64,000 nucleotides of DNA. It comes from Pilaira anomala. Taxonomy: Eukaryota; Mucoromycota; Mucoromycetes; Mucorales; Mucoraceae. The position numbers and the translations under genes are program-made. The stretch is taken from positions 1 through 64,000 of the forward strand of contig JAIXMQ010000067.1 in the NCBI GenBank assembly GCA_025716855.1, in the 5' to 3' direction. Below the pieces are notes generated by a model, which had not been told where the DNA came from, did not search any database, and was given only the letters and a program-made list of their open reading frames with translations. Positions 10,234 to 23,034 of the stretch are shown piece after piece; the first letter of the stretch is position 1; the number at the start of each line of letters is the position of its first letter.

Positions 10234-11930
10234 TTTAACCCATAAAGTTGATTCAGAAGAGGTAACTAATCCAATTGAAAGAGCTGCTAACCAATAGGAT
10301 CGGAAACTTTAATTTCGACATCACGGGACTAAAAACTTTATATAAATACCTGAGCCTTTTTTCATGTTTTAAAACACATTTACTTGACCTTGACCTAAAA
10401 AAATAAAAATTTCTTCAAATCATTGAAAATTTAACTTTAAAACACTTATATAATTTTCAAAACATACAAACTTGATCAAACATGAAACTTTTTTCTATGT
10501 AAAAAAAAAGAAAAGAAAAAAAAAAGGCTACTTTATTAAGGGGACTTATAAAAGAACATCTCTTCTTCCAGTAAACTCGCAAAGATAGGTTGAAGTTGTC
10601 TGTTTTCGGTGAAATACATCACATTAATTACATATTCTATGTTATTATACAGTCCAAAAAGCTCCTTGTTTACCAATAATGTTGATACAACAGAGGCTAT
10701 ATCTCGTAGAAACGGTTTAAATGAAATATTTATGATATCTCTAACTGACAAAGACACTACACAATTACATGTCCTGCCTAACTTTATTGTTTCTTTATCA
10801 TCGGGTTGTAGGACGTTGTTTTTTTTTCAATATCTATATAATAAAAGAGAATAGAGTTATTATTTTAAACAATATATAACAATAGTTATTTAAAAACTAC
10901 CTTTTCAAATATGAATTCTCTAAAGTGTGTTGTAAAACGTTAATGTTTCCCTGCAAAATAGGTATTCACCATTTTCATTATGATCCCGACACACTTGAAT
11001 TACACTAGTATTTTTTAGCCAGATTATTTCACATACTATTACACAACGAATCATATATATATATATATATATATATACTGAGTGGAAATGATTTCGTCTT
11101 CTAAAGTAATAGCTTCCTGTATTTCATCTTCAGTGGCCATTTGTTTTAAGGCGAGTTGCACATAATCTTCATGTAACTGAGCTAACAGGGCGCAAGTTTT
11201 GATTGGAAATTTCAGCTTGTACTGTTTCTGTATAACCGACAACAATCTTTCACCTTAAATTTCAATCCTTAACTTGCTATATTTATCATACATCCCTACC
11301 CAACCGCTTTTATATACAATCTTTTTCAAATCATCTTTGGCGCCTATACTAGACTCCAGTAATTTCTTTTCAAATGAGAGTATAATTCCAATATTTATTT
11401 TCTTCGTTGGATCTTTTTGTTGCTGATTCAAGTGGTCCATTGACTATTACTAGCTCATTCATATAAGTGAAATAAATCAACATAATAAAAGCCTCGATGC
11501 ATCTTGTTTGTTGAGTCGATACTAATTTTTCATTGCTTAAATGAATATTTTCTAGTATTTCTTCAAATTGAATTAATAGGTTTTTTGTTTTCTGAGAGTA
11601 ATAGCATCCTGGCATATAATAGTTAGTTGTCAATAACCAATCTTATCAGATATAGTTATCTAATCTTAAATTAACCTACGTTTATTATTTCATCTGACAC
11701 ATCTTTTGAAGTTATTTTCATCTGTGTTTGACCGTAGAAGAAAAGGTCTGGATACAAGAGCTGGAAATATAGTGCTATTTGACGTGAATACAGCAAGGAG
11801 GTATATATATATATATTATATATATATACATATATACATTTATATATTTTTTTACGGAAACGGAATCTGATTTTAACATGATATTAGTCGTACTAAAAAC
11901 TCTTGGTTTGTTGGCACTATACAATACTAG
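10234..11930. repeat. dispersed repeat, long copy with internal coding segment
   Basis: Flanks 10234-10411 and 11790-11930 together equal the compact copy at 6331-6605. The 1,378 bp between them carries a damaged minus-strand coding region. The ends show no clear inverted or direct terminal repeats, so the element class is unknown. Confidence 0.6.
10536..11800 (-). pseudogene. damaged multi-exon coding region inside the long repeat
   Basis: Read on the minus strand from about 11800: SLLYSRQIALYFQLLYPDLF..., a GTAGGT/ATAAG intron, LTTNYYMPGCYYSQKTKNLLIQFEEILENIHLSNEKL..., a frame change near 11410, KINIGIILSFEKKLLESSIGAK...YDKYSKLRIEI, an in-frame TAA at 11252-11254, SVIQKQYKLKFPIKTCALL..., an (AT)n insertion, CRDHNENGEYLFCRETLTFYN, a one-base shift, and the last exon ending ...ASLLEEEMFFYKSP. 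It has at least four lesions. The composition looks genuinely protein-like, but I do not recognise the family. It is probably the gene of a lineage-specific mobile element. Confidence 0.45.
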
Positions 11931-11942
11931 AAACACAAAAAA

Positions 11943-12202
11943 GACGATCAAGTCAGCTTTCTTGCTTTAATTGATACCATGAAGCACCACGAATTAGATT
12001 ATTACGGGATCCCTGTCGTGTCAAGTAATTCAAAGGGAGATCATTACAAGAAGTTTGCAGTATGTGACGTTACTGATATTGTTGAATGTGTTGGGCTGTA
12101 AAGTACTCTTCAACACGAAACAAGTATAAAGTCATTTGGCCTCACGCACTTTTCTACAGAAAACTTGACAAAAAACAAGTAGGCAAGCTTAAAGTTCTTT
12201 AG
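11943..12202 (+). pseudogene. lineage-specific coding segment with a single one-base gap
   Basis: The frame opens with DDQVSFLALIDTMKHHELDY and continues YYGIPVVSSNSKGDHYKKF to ...VTDIVECVGL, where it hits TAA at about 12100. Adding one G (CTGTAAAG to CTGGTAAAG) lets it run on as VKYSSTRNKYKVIWPHALFY to a stop at 12200-12202. No start codon is seen, so this is probably an internal or last exon. No named domain is recognised. It begins just outside the right end of the long repeat. Confidence 0.4.
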
Positions 12203-12595
12203 TCGTCATGTAGCTCCATTTCTTTTTTTTTTTTTCTTACCCTATTTATTATATAACATCTTTTTTTTCTTCTTCTCACTTTCTTCTTTTTACATATATT
12301 CCTTCCTTACCGCTCCATTTTTAATCTCTTCTTTTGCCACACCCCTTATCTAGAGAAGAGATTGTTCCAAGAAAAAAAAAAACCTGTGCATAAAACATGT
12401 TGTTATCAATGATAAGTCTAATAATTTTATCAAAAAATAAATGATTCATTTGTCTAATAAATCTCAAATAGAAAATGATCCTTTTTTCTTTTTTGTCTAA
12501 ATTACAAGTAAAAAAAGAAAAAATTACTTGGTTTTTGTTAAAAAAAAACAAGATTTATACTAGTCTTTTCTTGAAAAAAACTGTAAAGTATTTTG

Positions 12596-13177
12596 ATGGC
12601 TAGTTGGATAAAATTGATCCGTGATTTTAATACCTCCTTTTTTACTACTCTTTTACCCAGCACTGTTTGGAAGGATTGGTTAGAATTTTTAAGTAACAAA
12701 GAAATTGCAGAAAATTTTCATCCATTCAGCCCAGAAATCACGGTATCATCAGATGTGGAAAGGGTGTCTCAGCAAAACCAAACTTGTTGGATGAAAATAT
12801 TTACGCTAGACATTTAAAAATACGTGAAGAAGAAAAGCCATACCCACTTCCAGGAGCCATTATACCATATGTGGATAAAGTCATGAATAGTGTAAGTTAT
12901 AACTTCCAATCGATCGTAGCTATACGTTATTTAACCATACATTCATAGGAAAATTTAAACATAATAAACTTTTACTGGTCAATGAAGGCAAAAAAAATTA
13001 TTTCTGTATGAATGAAGAGTACACAAGTAATAATTTTATACTTTACAGAGTTTACTTGAAAAAACTGCTGATATCGTGCTGAAACTTCAAGAAGAACACA
13101 AGAAAAAGCTTGTAGAGTATCGTTTCTCCACCCCTCCATCGGAAACACTAGAAACAACTATAAACCCAGCATATTAA
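12596..13177 (+). CDS. hypothetical protein, two exons, one base short
   Basis: Exon 12596-12891 begins MASWIKLIRDFNTSFFTTLL; exon 13049-13177 ends ...STPPSETLETTINPAY. The intron has GTAAGT and TTTACAG ends. Between DVE and GVSAKPNLLDENIYARHL the frame needs one extra base in the GGAAAGGG run at about 12757-12764; with it the exons make a clean 141-residue protein. The second exon is an amphipathic, charged helix (LLEKTADIVLKLQEEHKKKLVEY). No family is recognised. Confidence 0.5.
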
Positions 13178-13242
13178 AGTTAACAGAAGAAAACGATAAA
13201 GCTGGGATGTATCTTCTTGGTCCCTTCACAAATGCGAATTAG

Positions 13243-13290
13243 TGTTTTAGTTGAAGAGTGTTTTGGTTGAAGAGTGTTTTGGTTGAAGAG
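13243..13290. repeat. 16-bp tandem repeat, three copies
   Basis: The unit TGTTTTRGTTGAAGAG is repeated three times head-to-tail, just 3' of the hypothetical gene ending at 13177. Only one base varies, in the first copy. Confidence 0.9.
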
Positions 13291-13337
13291 TAAAAGTTTT
13301 TATTGAAATAAATATCAAAATAATTTTAACTATTTAT

Positions 13338-13505
13338 TTATAATCTCTCCATATTGCGACATTTTGGAAATTGCCTTTGGGAATGACGAATCCAACCTCT
13401 ACAGTTTTTTGCTGTAACTGTCTTTGCTGCTTCTTCTATTCTATCAGCAATCATTTCATTCTTTGCAAGTGGAGTTTTGATTATATGAAAATATAATGTG
13501 CTCAT
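13338..13505 (-). pseudogene. Tc1/mariner-type DDE transposase, C-terminal fragment
   Basis: An open frame of 55 codons reads ...KTPLAKNEMIADRIEEAAKT, then VTAKNCRGWIRHSQRQFPKC and a stop. In Tc1-like DDE transposases the last segment typically reads as an AADRICEA/VT..(N/D)C..WIRHS..FFPRC pattern, and this fits it. The catalytic part is absent and no terminal inverted repeats are seen near it, so this is a dead remnant. It sits between the hypothetical gene and the 3' end of hel2. Confidence 0.55.
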
Positions 13506-13689
13506 TCACAACAGAATGTTAACGAATAATTAAAGGGAGAACCCAATGAACTGATCCTTAATTTTTATAGCTTTTATGATGATATCCATTGTATAAAGTC
13601 GTTCCAAATCCGACCTCTACTAATATCCATTAAATATTAAACAGATGAAATTATTACTTTTTTATTAATGAGTAAAAAAAAAAGTATGG

Positions 13690-16053
13690 TTATAAACCTA
13701 CTCTAAATAAAACTTTATTTTTTCTACCCTTCTTCTTTTTACTACTACTCGTACTATTATCACTTTCTTCAACAGCAGAAGAATCTCTATCGTCTTCACT
13801 ATTAGCTCCACCCCAGGCATTGTTTATTTGTTGACCAGATGCTGTTCTACGCATATTCAAAACCACTTGATGTTTAGGTGAAGAGGATGGCAAGGAAGGA
13901 AATGTGTTTGGCTTCAAGGTAGGAAAATTGTTCTTTGGTGTTGTATCACTGTTGGATGACCCGCTCCAAGGTGTTTTTGTAGGTGAACGGAATGTGTTTG
14001 CAGCACTTGGGCCAGGTGAACTAGGTCGAGAGGATTGAGGAGAGGATCGAGCGCTTGAAGGTCGACTGATGTTAGCTTTTGTAGTAGTAGAAGCTACAGT
14101 AGCAGCTGAAGCTACTTTATCCCAAACATTCTTGGGATTTTTATTGGTATTATTGGTATTGGGTTTAGGTCCTTTAATGACTAAAACACGAGATGCTTTT
14201 GGTTTAAGCTTTTCTCTAACATCCAACGCAGGAAATTGACTCATCTAAATTATGTACACAGTGTGTTTAATTATCAAACCAATTTGTTATATACATACAA
14301 AAATATCACTTACGGTTGTTTGTTTATTTCTCCAGGCACGAATCAATTCCCATTTCTTTTCTTCGATATCTAATAAATCCTCGACACCTTTAAAGATTTT
14401 ACTAGAGTTTTCGATGGAGTTATTGGTTAATTTGACAGTCCTATCGACATATTCGTTACAGGTGATGCTACTTTTTCTATAAGCTCCAGTAAGTGATCTA
14501 AATTCAGCGACCTTTTCTTTAGACTTGAGCATTTCTCCTACTTTGGACAAAAATGAAGCATGAGTTGCTACTATATTGGAAGGCTGCTGATTGCTGGTGG
14601 TGGTAGAAGAACTAGCACTGGCACTAGCAGTAGGACTGGTGTTGGTGTTGGTGGTGCCGGAAGTAGAAGGAGTAGATGAAAGCGCACCGAATCCAGCAGG
14701 TTTTTGTAAACCTTTTCCTTTACCCTTTTTTGTACTAGCACCAGGAACAACACGAGGTAATGTAGGTACAGCATCTCTGACAGAGTTCATACTAGGAAAT
14801 TCGCTCTGGGAAAGATTGACAGGTGCAGATAAGCTACTGCTACTACTACTACCAGAGGCAGCAGCAGCATTATTAGTAGTTGTCTTTTTAGCGTTTGCTG
14901 ACTTTTTCGAATTATTGTCATTATTGGTATGATTGGGTTTCTTGTTCGATCTTTGCTGTTGTTGTTGAGTACGATAAGAATCATATTGAAAATTGATATC
15001 TAATCTACGAGCGTCAGTTTGCATTGATCTTTGTAAGCCAGAAACCGATTCACCGTGTACTTCAACTTCATGGGCTTTTAAATCGATAGGAGAATCAAAG
15101 ACGACAAATTTCTTTTCAAGACATTGAGGATAAAGACACATACAATGGTCGGTCTTGAAATGAGCTTCTAAACTTTCGTAGTTGGCGTAATATTCATGTC
15201 GATTACCGTTTCTGACACAAAGGAAACATTGTTCATGCATATCACGACAATGGATAAATAACTCGTCATCACCATAGAAACGAGTTTTACAAAATGCACA
15301 TTCTGGGTGACCTGAAAAACCAGTTTCGTCTTCTTTGTTGAAATCTTTATCACCTTCATGATGATGTTTTGTTAATTGAGGAAGTGTGTAAAGTGATTGT
15401 TCGTAAGGGAATACTTTCTTATGAAGAGAGCATAAATCACTGAGTAAAGATAAATTCAAATATTGGTCAATATGTAACGAGAAGAGTTATAAGAATAAGA
15501 GCTTTTTACCAAATGTTTAAAGCATGTGATTTTCTGACATGTTTCTTCAATTCAATCCAATTCTTGAATGACTCTGTGCACTCTTTTTGAGGACAATTGA
15601 AGTCCAACATGTGCATCGCTTCCCTATGCATTTCTTGGGTCTCAAATCGAATACCTAATTTCTTATCGATATAAGGGGTATCTTCAACAGAGAATTGTTC
15701 AAATGTTTTCTCTGGATCCTTTGTAAAGATTACAACTTTTTGTTCTGCCTATTTAAGTTACCATTAAAATTAATTACTAAAAATAGTAATAATAATAAAA
15801 AAAGGGTCCTTACTTTACAATAAGCACAATTACGAGTTTGATATAAGGCTCTTAAACGAAGACTACAGCGATGACAAGTGCGATGATCACATTCAGATAT
15901 AGCAGAGGTAGTTACAGGTTCTGTACAAATATAACATAATTCGCCTTCTTCCTCTGAATCTGAGTCTGAGACAGTTCCTTTGTTAGGTTCAACAGTCGAT
16001 TGAGTATTATCTTTTCGGGATCCTTGGTGATTATGTACTGAATTTGTTTCCAT
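13690..16053 (-). CDS. hel2: E3 ubiquitin ligase Hel2/ZNF598
   Basis: Four exons (16053-15814, 15748-15510, 15439-14314, 14244-13690) give 719 residues with intact frame. Residues about 40-80 form an atypical RING (CYIC...CDHRTCHRCSLR...CAYC). C2H2-type fingers follow, including CDLCSLHKKVF, CAFCKTRFYGDDELFIHCRD and CFLCVRNG, then low-complexity Ser/Thr/Asn/Pro-rich sequence. This order is that of Hel2 (yeast) and ZNF598 (animals), which sense collided ribosomes and ubiquitinate small-subunit proteins to start ribosome-associated quality control. The last exon begins at an ATG but is an internal splice product (donor ACC|GTAAGT). The final basic cluster KKKKGRKNK is typical. Start codons of hel2 and sec24 lie 168 bp apart, divergent. 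Confidence 0.9.
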
Positions 16054-16221
16054 TAGGCTTTTCTGATAAAAATAAAAAACAAAATAGAAAAAAAAAACTT
16101 TTTTATTTTTTAAATGTTTTACTAATTAAAACTCCTTGTGAAATATAAAAAAGTTCATTTCATCTTGTCATATCATAAAATTATTGTTTTTTAGTTTTGT
16201 TACATCATCTTATTACACAAG

Positions 16222-19200
16222 ATGACAACACCTCATCAACCTGGTCAACCAAGACCGTTCATGAATAACAACTCACCGCGTCCTCCTTTTTTACCTCAAC
16301 AAAATTCAAACGTAAGACCTTCTACGCCAAGTAAGTTAAACGAAGAAGTAAAAAAAAAACCTTTTTTTTTATGTTTCTAACTTTATTCTCTTAGATCAAC
16401 CTCATGCTTCACCTCAGCAACAAGGCTTCTCTCCTCAGCAACCATATTCTCCTCAAAGACCTCAGCTTTATTCCCCTCGGCCTCTTCAACAACCTATCCG
16501 ACCTCAACCTCCTCAACAGTTGGCACAAATGAATCGTCCCCAACCTTACTCCCCTCAACAACAAGCACAAATGAATAGACCTCAACCCTATTCTCCTCAA
16601 CAACAAACTCAAATGAATAGACCTCTACCAGTGACTCCTCCAGTAGAGCAACAAATGAGAAACATGCATATTGAAAATCCTGCACAAGTAATAGTTTTTT
16701 TTTATAGTTTTTGTTTATAACTTATATTAATAACCTTATAATAGAAACCTGGGCGTTCAAAGCGAGTCTATGCAACTGTACCAACTACACCTGTATCATC
16801 TACGAATATACATCAATCTGAGGCACCATTACACCAACCTTTCCAACAAGCTCAGGCACCACATACATTGAACCAATCAATGCAGTCTGGGCAGCCAATG
16901 CAACCTATTGTTCAACCACAAAATATTGAATCAAAAAACACACCGCTTGGACTTCCTCCTCGACCCAATGTAAAACCACGTATTGATCCCAACCAAATTC
17001 CATCACCTGTTCAAATCCAAGAAAAGGACGAAACCTTATACGAGCAACCTGAATATTATTATGGTACTTGTGGCACAGACGCATTACCATTAGCCAGCAC
17101 GAACTTTCGATCACTTGATCAAGGCAACTCGAATCCACGATATATGCGATTGACATTAAATACGGTACCTCAAACGAACGAACTTATTCGAGATACAGGG
17201 TTTCCATTTGGGGTAGTGGTTCAACCTTTAGCATCAAAGCACTTGGACGATATGGAAGTACCTCGCGTACCATTAATGAGCGAACATGCCGAACCTACAC
17301 GTTGTTCAAGATGTAAAGGGTACTTGAATCCTTGGTGTAAATTCACTGATGCAGGCAAGAAATTTGTCTGTAATTTATGTGAGTTTGAAAATGTTGTGCC
17401 TGAAGACCAGTTTTGTCCAATTGATATGAACGGAAGAAGAATGGATACAGAGCATCGACCTGAATTGATGTTTGGGTCTGTTGAGTTTGATGTACCAAAA
17501 GATTATTGGAATGGTGTGGAACCTAAGCCTTTACATCAGTTGTTTGCAATTGATGTATCAAGATATGCAGTGCAATCGGGCATGTTGAGTGTGGTCTGTC
17601 AAGCAATAAAACAGTTGTTGGCGGAAGATGGGTTCCCTGTGGGTATGAAAGTAGGTGTTTTGACATATGATAGCTCAGTTCACTTTTATAATTTGCAGGT
17701 AAGAAAAGAAATAGAATTTTTGTTGAGAGATAATGATGGTTTTTAATATTTGTTTAAGGCCGGATTAGAACAAGCTACTATGATGGTGGTTTCAGATATT
17801 GATGATGTTTTTGTCCCTATCTCAAACGGTCTTTTTGTAGATCCTCAGGAATCAAGGTAAAAAAAATCTAAATACTTTTTTTTATTCAAAAAAAAAAAAA
17901 AAACTAATCGAATATCTCGAAAAAAAAAATAGATCTGTGATTGAAGGTTTGATGGATCAATTACCCGTTTTATACCAGGATACAACGATTCAAAATGCTG
18001 CTTTTAGCTCAGCTATTCAATCTGCCTTAATTGCCATGGTAATTATGATATAGAAAAAATAACGGGTTTTATTTAATAACACATACATGTCTAGAAATCA
18101 ACTGGTGGTAAAGTATCTATCATGCATACTTCATTACCCTCTATTGGTCCTGGTATCTTAAAGAACCGTGATGACCCTAAGCTCCATGCAACTGAACGTG
18201 AAAAGGGATTACTTGCACCTCAAGGCACATTTTACCCACAATTAGGGTCTGAATGTGTTCAATCTGGAGTTTCGGTAGATTGTTGGTTTTTCCCACCTGC
18301 TAATACCTATATCGATGTTGCCAGCACTGGTATTTTATCCGCTATGACGGGTGGTGATATCCATTACTTCCCCAACTTCCAACCGGAACGACAAGGACCT
18401 CAAGTCTCGCACGATTTGATACATGCTATTCGTCGTGAACAAGGCTACCGAGCCGCACTTCGATTACGATGCTCTAACGGACTCACTGTCTCTGATCATT
18501 ATGGCAATTTCTCTATGAACAATGCAACAGATATTGAATTAGCTGGATTGAATTCAGATACATCGATTGGTATTGAATTGAAGCACGATGGTAAATTAGG
18601 TTCTGTGGTTTATTTCCAATGTGCTGTATTGTATACTACTGCACAAGGCCAACGTCGTGTTCGAGTCCATAACTTATCGGCAAGTGTAGGATATGTAGCA
18701 CAACCTGTATTTAAAGCAGCTGATTTGGATACGTCCATGAATTTTTTGATTAAGCGTGCAGTAACGGAATCAGCCAAGAAATCAATTAATGACATCTCGA
18801 ATGAATTGGATACTTTTTGTACAAAGATTTTGATGTCGTATCGAAAGTTCTGTGCCGCAGATGCTACGCCTGCTCAATTGATCTTGCCTGAATCGTTTAA
18901 GGTTTTGCCACTTTTGATTTCATCTTTTAAGAAATCTGCAGTATTGAGAAAAGGTAAATAAGAGGTTTATTTACTTTTTTTTTTTAAAAAAAAAAATAGG
19001 AACGTTTTATTAACTTTGATAAAATAGATACAACAGTGAGCTTTGATATGCGTGCATATGTAATGCGAAAAATGAAAAATCTTAGTGTACCTGATACAAT
19101 TAAATGGTTATATCCTCGATGTATTCGACTTGATTTATGGTTACAACAACAACAAGGAGAGACAAAACCACGAGCACCACTTGAAAGACTTTCGTATGAT

Positions 19201-19687
19201 CGATTTAGTATGTCTGGCATCTACTGGATAGAGAGCCATGAAGACATCTATTTATGGATTGGTCAACATGCTTCAAGTGATTTAGTACAAAAAATTTTCG
19301 GTGTATCAGATATTCATCAAATCAATCCCAATATGAGTCAATTACCTGTGCTTGATAATCCTATCAATGCTCAATTGAGAGTGATTTATTCGATTGCTAC
19401 TGATAACAAACCTTATTTACCTCAGTTTAATGTGATTCGACATGGATTGGATCTTGAAATTGAATTATCCAAGGTGTTGATAGAAGATGAATCTTTTAAT
19501 CAAATGAGTTATGTAGATTATTTATGTATGATACATAAACAAATTCAAACAGAGGTATAAAAAAAAATATATATAAGACTATTGAATTAAGTTAAAAGAA
19601 AACTAACGTTGTGTGTATATTTAGCTGGAAAAAGAGAAGCATGATGTAGCAATATCTGCAGCTTCTTATTGGGCTTACAGATATTAA
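16222..19687 (+). CDS. sec24: COPII coat cargo adaptor Sec24
   Basis: Eight or so exons starting MTTPHQPGQPRPFMNNN. The N-terminal 200 residues are Pro/Gln-rich with tandem repeats. The zinc-finger core is clear (CSRCKGYLNPWCKF...CNLCEFEN), followed by the Sec23/24 trunk (YWNGVEPKPLHQLFAIDVSR), beta-sandwich (LRLRCSNGLTV...HYGNF), helical and gelsolin-like domains (YWIESHEDIYLWIGQHA) and an end at ...AASYWAYRY. Sec24 pairs with Sec23 at ER exit sites and selects cargo for COPII vesicles. The intron after LRKG must use the acceptor before ATACAACAGTG, as an upstream AG gives a stop. It is convergent with the isopropylmalate dehydrogenase gene, with 154 bp between stops. Confidence 0.93.
16526..16651 (+). 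repeat. 42-bp in-frame tandem repeats in sec24
   Basis: Three consecutive 42-bp units encode QMNRPQPYSPQQQ(A/T), with the third diverging after NRPLP. They lie in the disordered Pro/Gln-rich N-terminal arm, so copy number could vary between strains. Confidence 0.85.
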
Positions 19688-19841
19688 GTAATGTAATGAT
19701 TATTAATGTGTACAATAAAAATATATTTTAAAATGTATAATGCAAGATTTTTTTCTTCTTTTTTTTTTGACAGTTTGTTTATTAGATGGAGAAATGGCAG
19801 GGTTATATTATCTAACAAAAATAAAATAAAATAAAAAAGTC

Positions 19842-21056
19842 TTATTTGATAGCCTTTAACAAAGTAGTTAATTCTTCAGCAACCTTGTCGCCAACCTCTA
19901 CAGTAGATTTATCACCATGAAGATCACGGGTATGGAATCCAGAATCCAAGACCTTACGTACAGCTTCCTCAATGGCACGAGCCTCAGTCTCAAAACCAAG
20001 AGAGTATCTGAGTAACATGGCAGCACTAAGAATAGTTGCGATAGGATTAGCAATACCTTGACCAGCAATATCAGGAGCGGAGCCATGAATAGGTTCATAT
20101 ACACCAAGACATTTACCCTTACCATCAGGGAGACCACTAAGAGAAGCAGAAGGTAATAAACCAAGCGAGCCCACAATAACAGAAGCTTCATCTGAAAGAA
20201 TATCACCAAACATGTTTTCGGTCAAGACAACACCGTTCAAACTAGTAGGACGTTGTACCATAGCCATAGCACAAGAATCTACTAATTGATGATCGTATTC
20301 TAATTCAGGGAACTCTTTATCCATTGTTTCTGTCACGGTCTTACGCCAGAGACGAGAAGTAGCTAATACATTAGCTTTATCGACAGAGTGAATCTTACCG
20401 ACAGGTGACTGTTTCTTTGCTAAAAGTGCAGCTAATCTAGTAACACGTTCAACTTCAGGCTTGGAATAAGGAAGTGTATCATAAGCTATACAGAAAAAAA
20501 AAAGTTAATTTTTTTTTTGTTATTGCTTTTCCCACGATTGTTTTAAACTCTCTTATTTTTATTTTTTTTTACCTTTGCCATCTTCACCAGCTTCTTTACG
20601 TTCACCGAAATAAATACCACCGACTAATTCACGTACAAATACAAAATTAGTACCTTGAACAACATGATCCTTTAAAGGAGAAAGACCGGTCAAGGATTCA
20701 GAAGCGAAAGAAACAGGACGTAAATTAGCATAAAGGTCTAATTCCTTTCTTAATTTTAAGAGACCTTGTTCAGGACGAGGACCAGAACCGATATGAGCAC
20801 CAGGGAGACCGCCTACGGCACCTAAAAGAATAGCATCTGCTTGTCTACAAGCTTCAAGAGCACTATCAGGAAGTGGTTCGCCAGTCTTTTCCATGGCGGC
20901 TAAACCAATTAATTCATCCTTGAATTCAAATTGAGCACCTAAGGCTTCGGATCTTTGAGCAGAAACTACTTTTAAAATCTTGACAGCTTCAGCTACGATT
21001 TCGGGACCGACACCATCACCTGCGAGACAAACAATTGAAATTTTCTTTGTGGACAT
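19842..21056 (-). CDS. leuB/LEU2: 3-isopropylmalate dehydrogenase (leucine biosynthesis)
   Basis: Two exons (21056-20573 and 20485-19842) give 375 residues. The protein begins [20 protein letters not shown] and shows LLGAVGGL, an [21 protein letters not shown] substrate-binding region, a catalytic Lys in [15 protein letters not shown], the metal-binding Asp residues in [23 protein letters not shown], and [21 protein letters not shown], the NAD-binding signature. It oxidises and decarboxylates 3-isopropylmalate to 2-oxoisocaproate with NAD+. No targeting peptide is evident, consistent with the cytosolic fungal enzyme. It heads a run of three branched-chain amino-acid genes. Its upstream gap (21057-21684) holds no other gene that I can support. 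Confidence 0.96.
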
Positions 21057-21684
21057 ATTTTGTTATTATTACTATAATTCAAGAAGAAGAAAAGAAGAAG
21101 AGACTAAAAAAAAAAAAAAATGCTTTTGTCTTTAAAAAAACTTTAAAATGATGATTCATGGTAGTGATGAGCCAATCAGATATAATTTATTTTCATTGGA
21201 TGGTTCAGAGTGACAAAAATGACAGATAAAAAGGTTTGGTTCTTTGTGATTCGTCAATGCAAAAAAGAAAAAGTAATCTGTTATATTTTTTTCAAGGGGA
21301 GATTTTTCGGGATTTTGATAAAAATGTAATGTCATGTAGGCGACTTGTACTCACTAATAAAAAGGGTCAGCTAAGTAGACTTATGATCATTGTAAAAGAG
21401 ATTTATGAGACCTTTGTATATCTCAAGTGTAGCTTTTTGAGTAAATTTTATAAGTTCTATCTTACAATAGAATTGACACAAGTGCATACATATTTTTAAC
21501 GCGTGTTTTTGTTTTTGTTTTTAAATTCAATAAGGATAAAGATCATTTATTTAATAAAAGAGGGGTTTTTTTTTTATCAAAAATGGATGGTTATATAAAT
21601 TAACAAGAATCAATAATAATAATAATAATATTAACAGGAAGAGATTGATATACAAGAGTTGAGACTTTTTTTTTTTTAAAAAAA

Positions 21685-23034
21685 CTAGTTCTTGCCAGCA
21701 TTTTCAGGACGAAGTTGACGAACAGTCTTACCAGTTCTCCAGATTTCGGATTCACGAATTTCACGAAGTTCCTCTTCAAGCTTCTCGCGATAATCAGGTT
21801 GAGAGTTACGATCAAGAGAACGAGCAGTTTCAGTACCATCACGTACAGATTTATAAAGGTCTTCAAATACAGGCTTAGAAGCAGCATGGAAAGGCTTCCA
21901 CCAATCAAGAGCACCACGCATAGCAGTAGTAGAACAATTAGAGTACATCCAGTCCATACCCTTTTCACCAATCAAAGGATAAAGAGATTGAGTGGCTTCT
22001 TCAACAGTCTCATTGAATGCTTCAGAAGGAGAATGACCGTTAGCTCTCAAGACTTCGTATTGTGCTTGGAATAAACCTTGAATGGCACCCATCAAGACAC
22101 CACGTTCACCGAATAAATCTGAGTAGACCTCTTTTTCAAATGTGGTTTCGTACATGTAACCAGAGCCAATTCCGATACCTAAAGCAATAGTACGTTCCTT
22201 GGCATGACCACTAGCATCCTTATATACAGCAAAAGAAGAGTTAATACCACGACCTTCTTGGAAAAGACGACGTACAGTGAAACCGGAACCCTTAGGGGCA
22301 ACGAGAATAACATCAACACCTAAAAGTTAACACACATGAGTATCTAATTGTGTAATAAACTAATCCCAACCCCTCCACATATTTTATTATATACTTTACC
22401 TTCAGGTGCTTCAATGTTGGTTTGATCGTTATAGACAATAGAAAAACCATGAGAGAAATAAAGAGTCTTACCAGGAGTCAAAAGAGGCTTCATAGCAGGC
22501 CAGATTTCCTTTTGGAAAGCATCTGATAAAAGGTTCATGACAACAGTACCCTTTTCAACGGCATCAAGAACAGGGAACAAATTCTTACCAGGAACCCAAC
22601 CTTCCTCAATTGCTTGTTGGTAAGTCTTACCTTCACGTTGACCAATGATGACATTAACACCGTTATCACGCAAGTTTAATGCTTGACCACGACCTTGAGG
22701 ACCATAACCGAGAACGGCAATAGTATCATCTTTGAATGTCTCGAGTAACTTTTCCTTGGGAACATCTGAACGTTCATAAACAGTTTCTTCGGATCCACCA
22801 AAGTTTAATGTTTTCATACCTCGAGATTGAATGGTAGGCATAATCTATGTACATAATTGAATTTAATATCTATGTTTTGTATATGTACGTATGCATGTGA
22901 TGATGTATACTTACAGTGGCTTTAAGAGCAGTTTGTCTGAAAGCAGCAACAGTAGGTCTGGCAGTTGCCATGACAGTTGGACGAGACATAGTGGCAGCTC
23001 TACGAAGAGCAGTAGCGAAAAGACGAGCAGACAT
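21685..23034 (-). CDS. ilvC/ILV5: ketol-acid reductoisomerase, mitochondrial
   Basis: Three exons (23034-22915, 22844-22400, 22319-21685) total exactly 400 codons (399 residues). The first 40 residues are Arg/Ala/Thr-rich (MSARLFATALRRAATMSRPT), a mitochondrial presequence. The Rossmann fold has AVLGYGPQGRGQALNLRDNG with INVIIGQR-type NADPH contacts. The knotted C-terminal domain carries SDLFGERGVL and the Mg-binding acidic residues, plus YSNCSTTAMRGALDWW. It converts acetolactate to dihydroxyisovalerate for valine and leucine, and acetohydroxybutyrate for isoleucine. It is divergent from acetolactate synthase, the preceding enzyme in the pathway, and shares a 1.3-kb intergenic region with it. 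Confidence 0.96.

Noticed and set aside
21236..21499. 87-codon frame between isopropylmalate dehydrogenase and reductoisomerase
   Set aside because: No recognisable product, poor composition and location in the promoter of the minus-strand gene.
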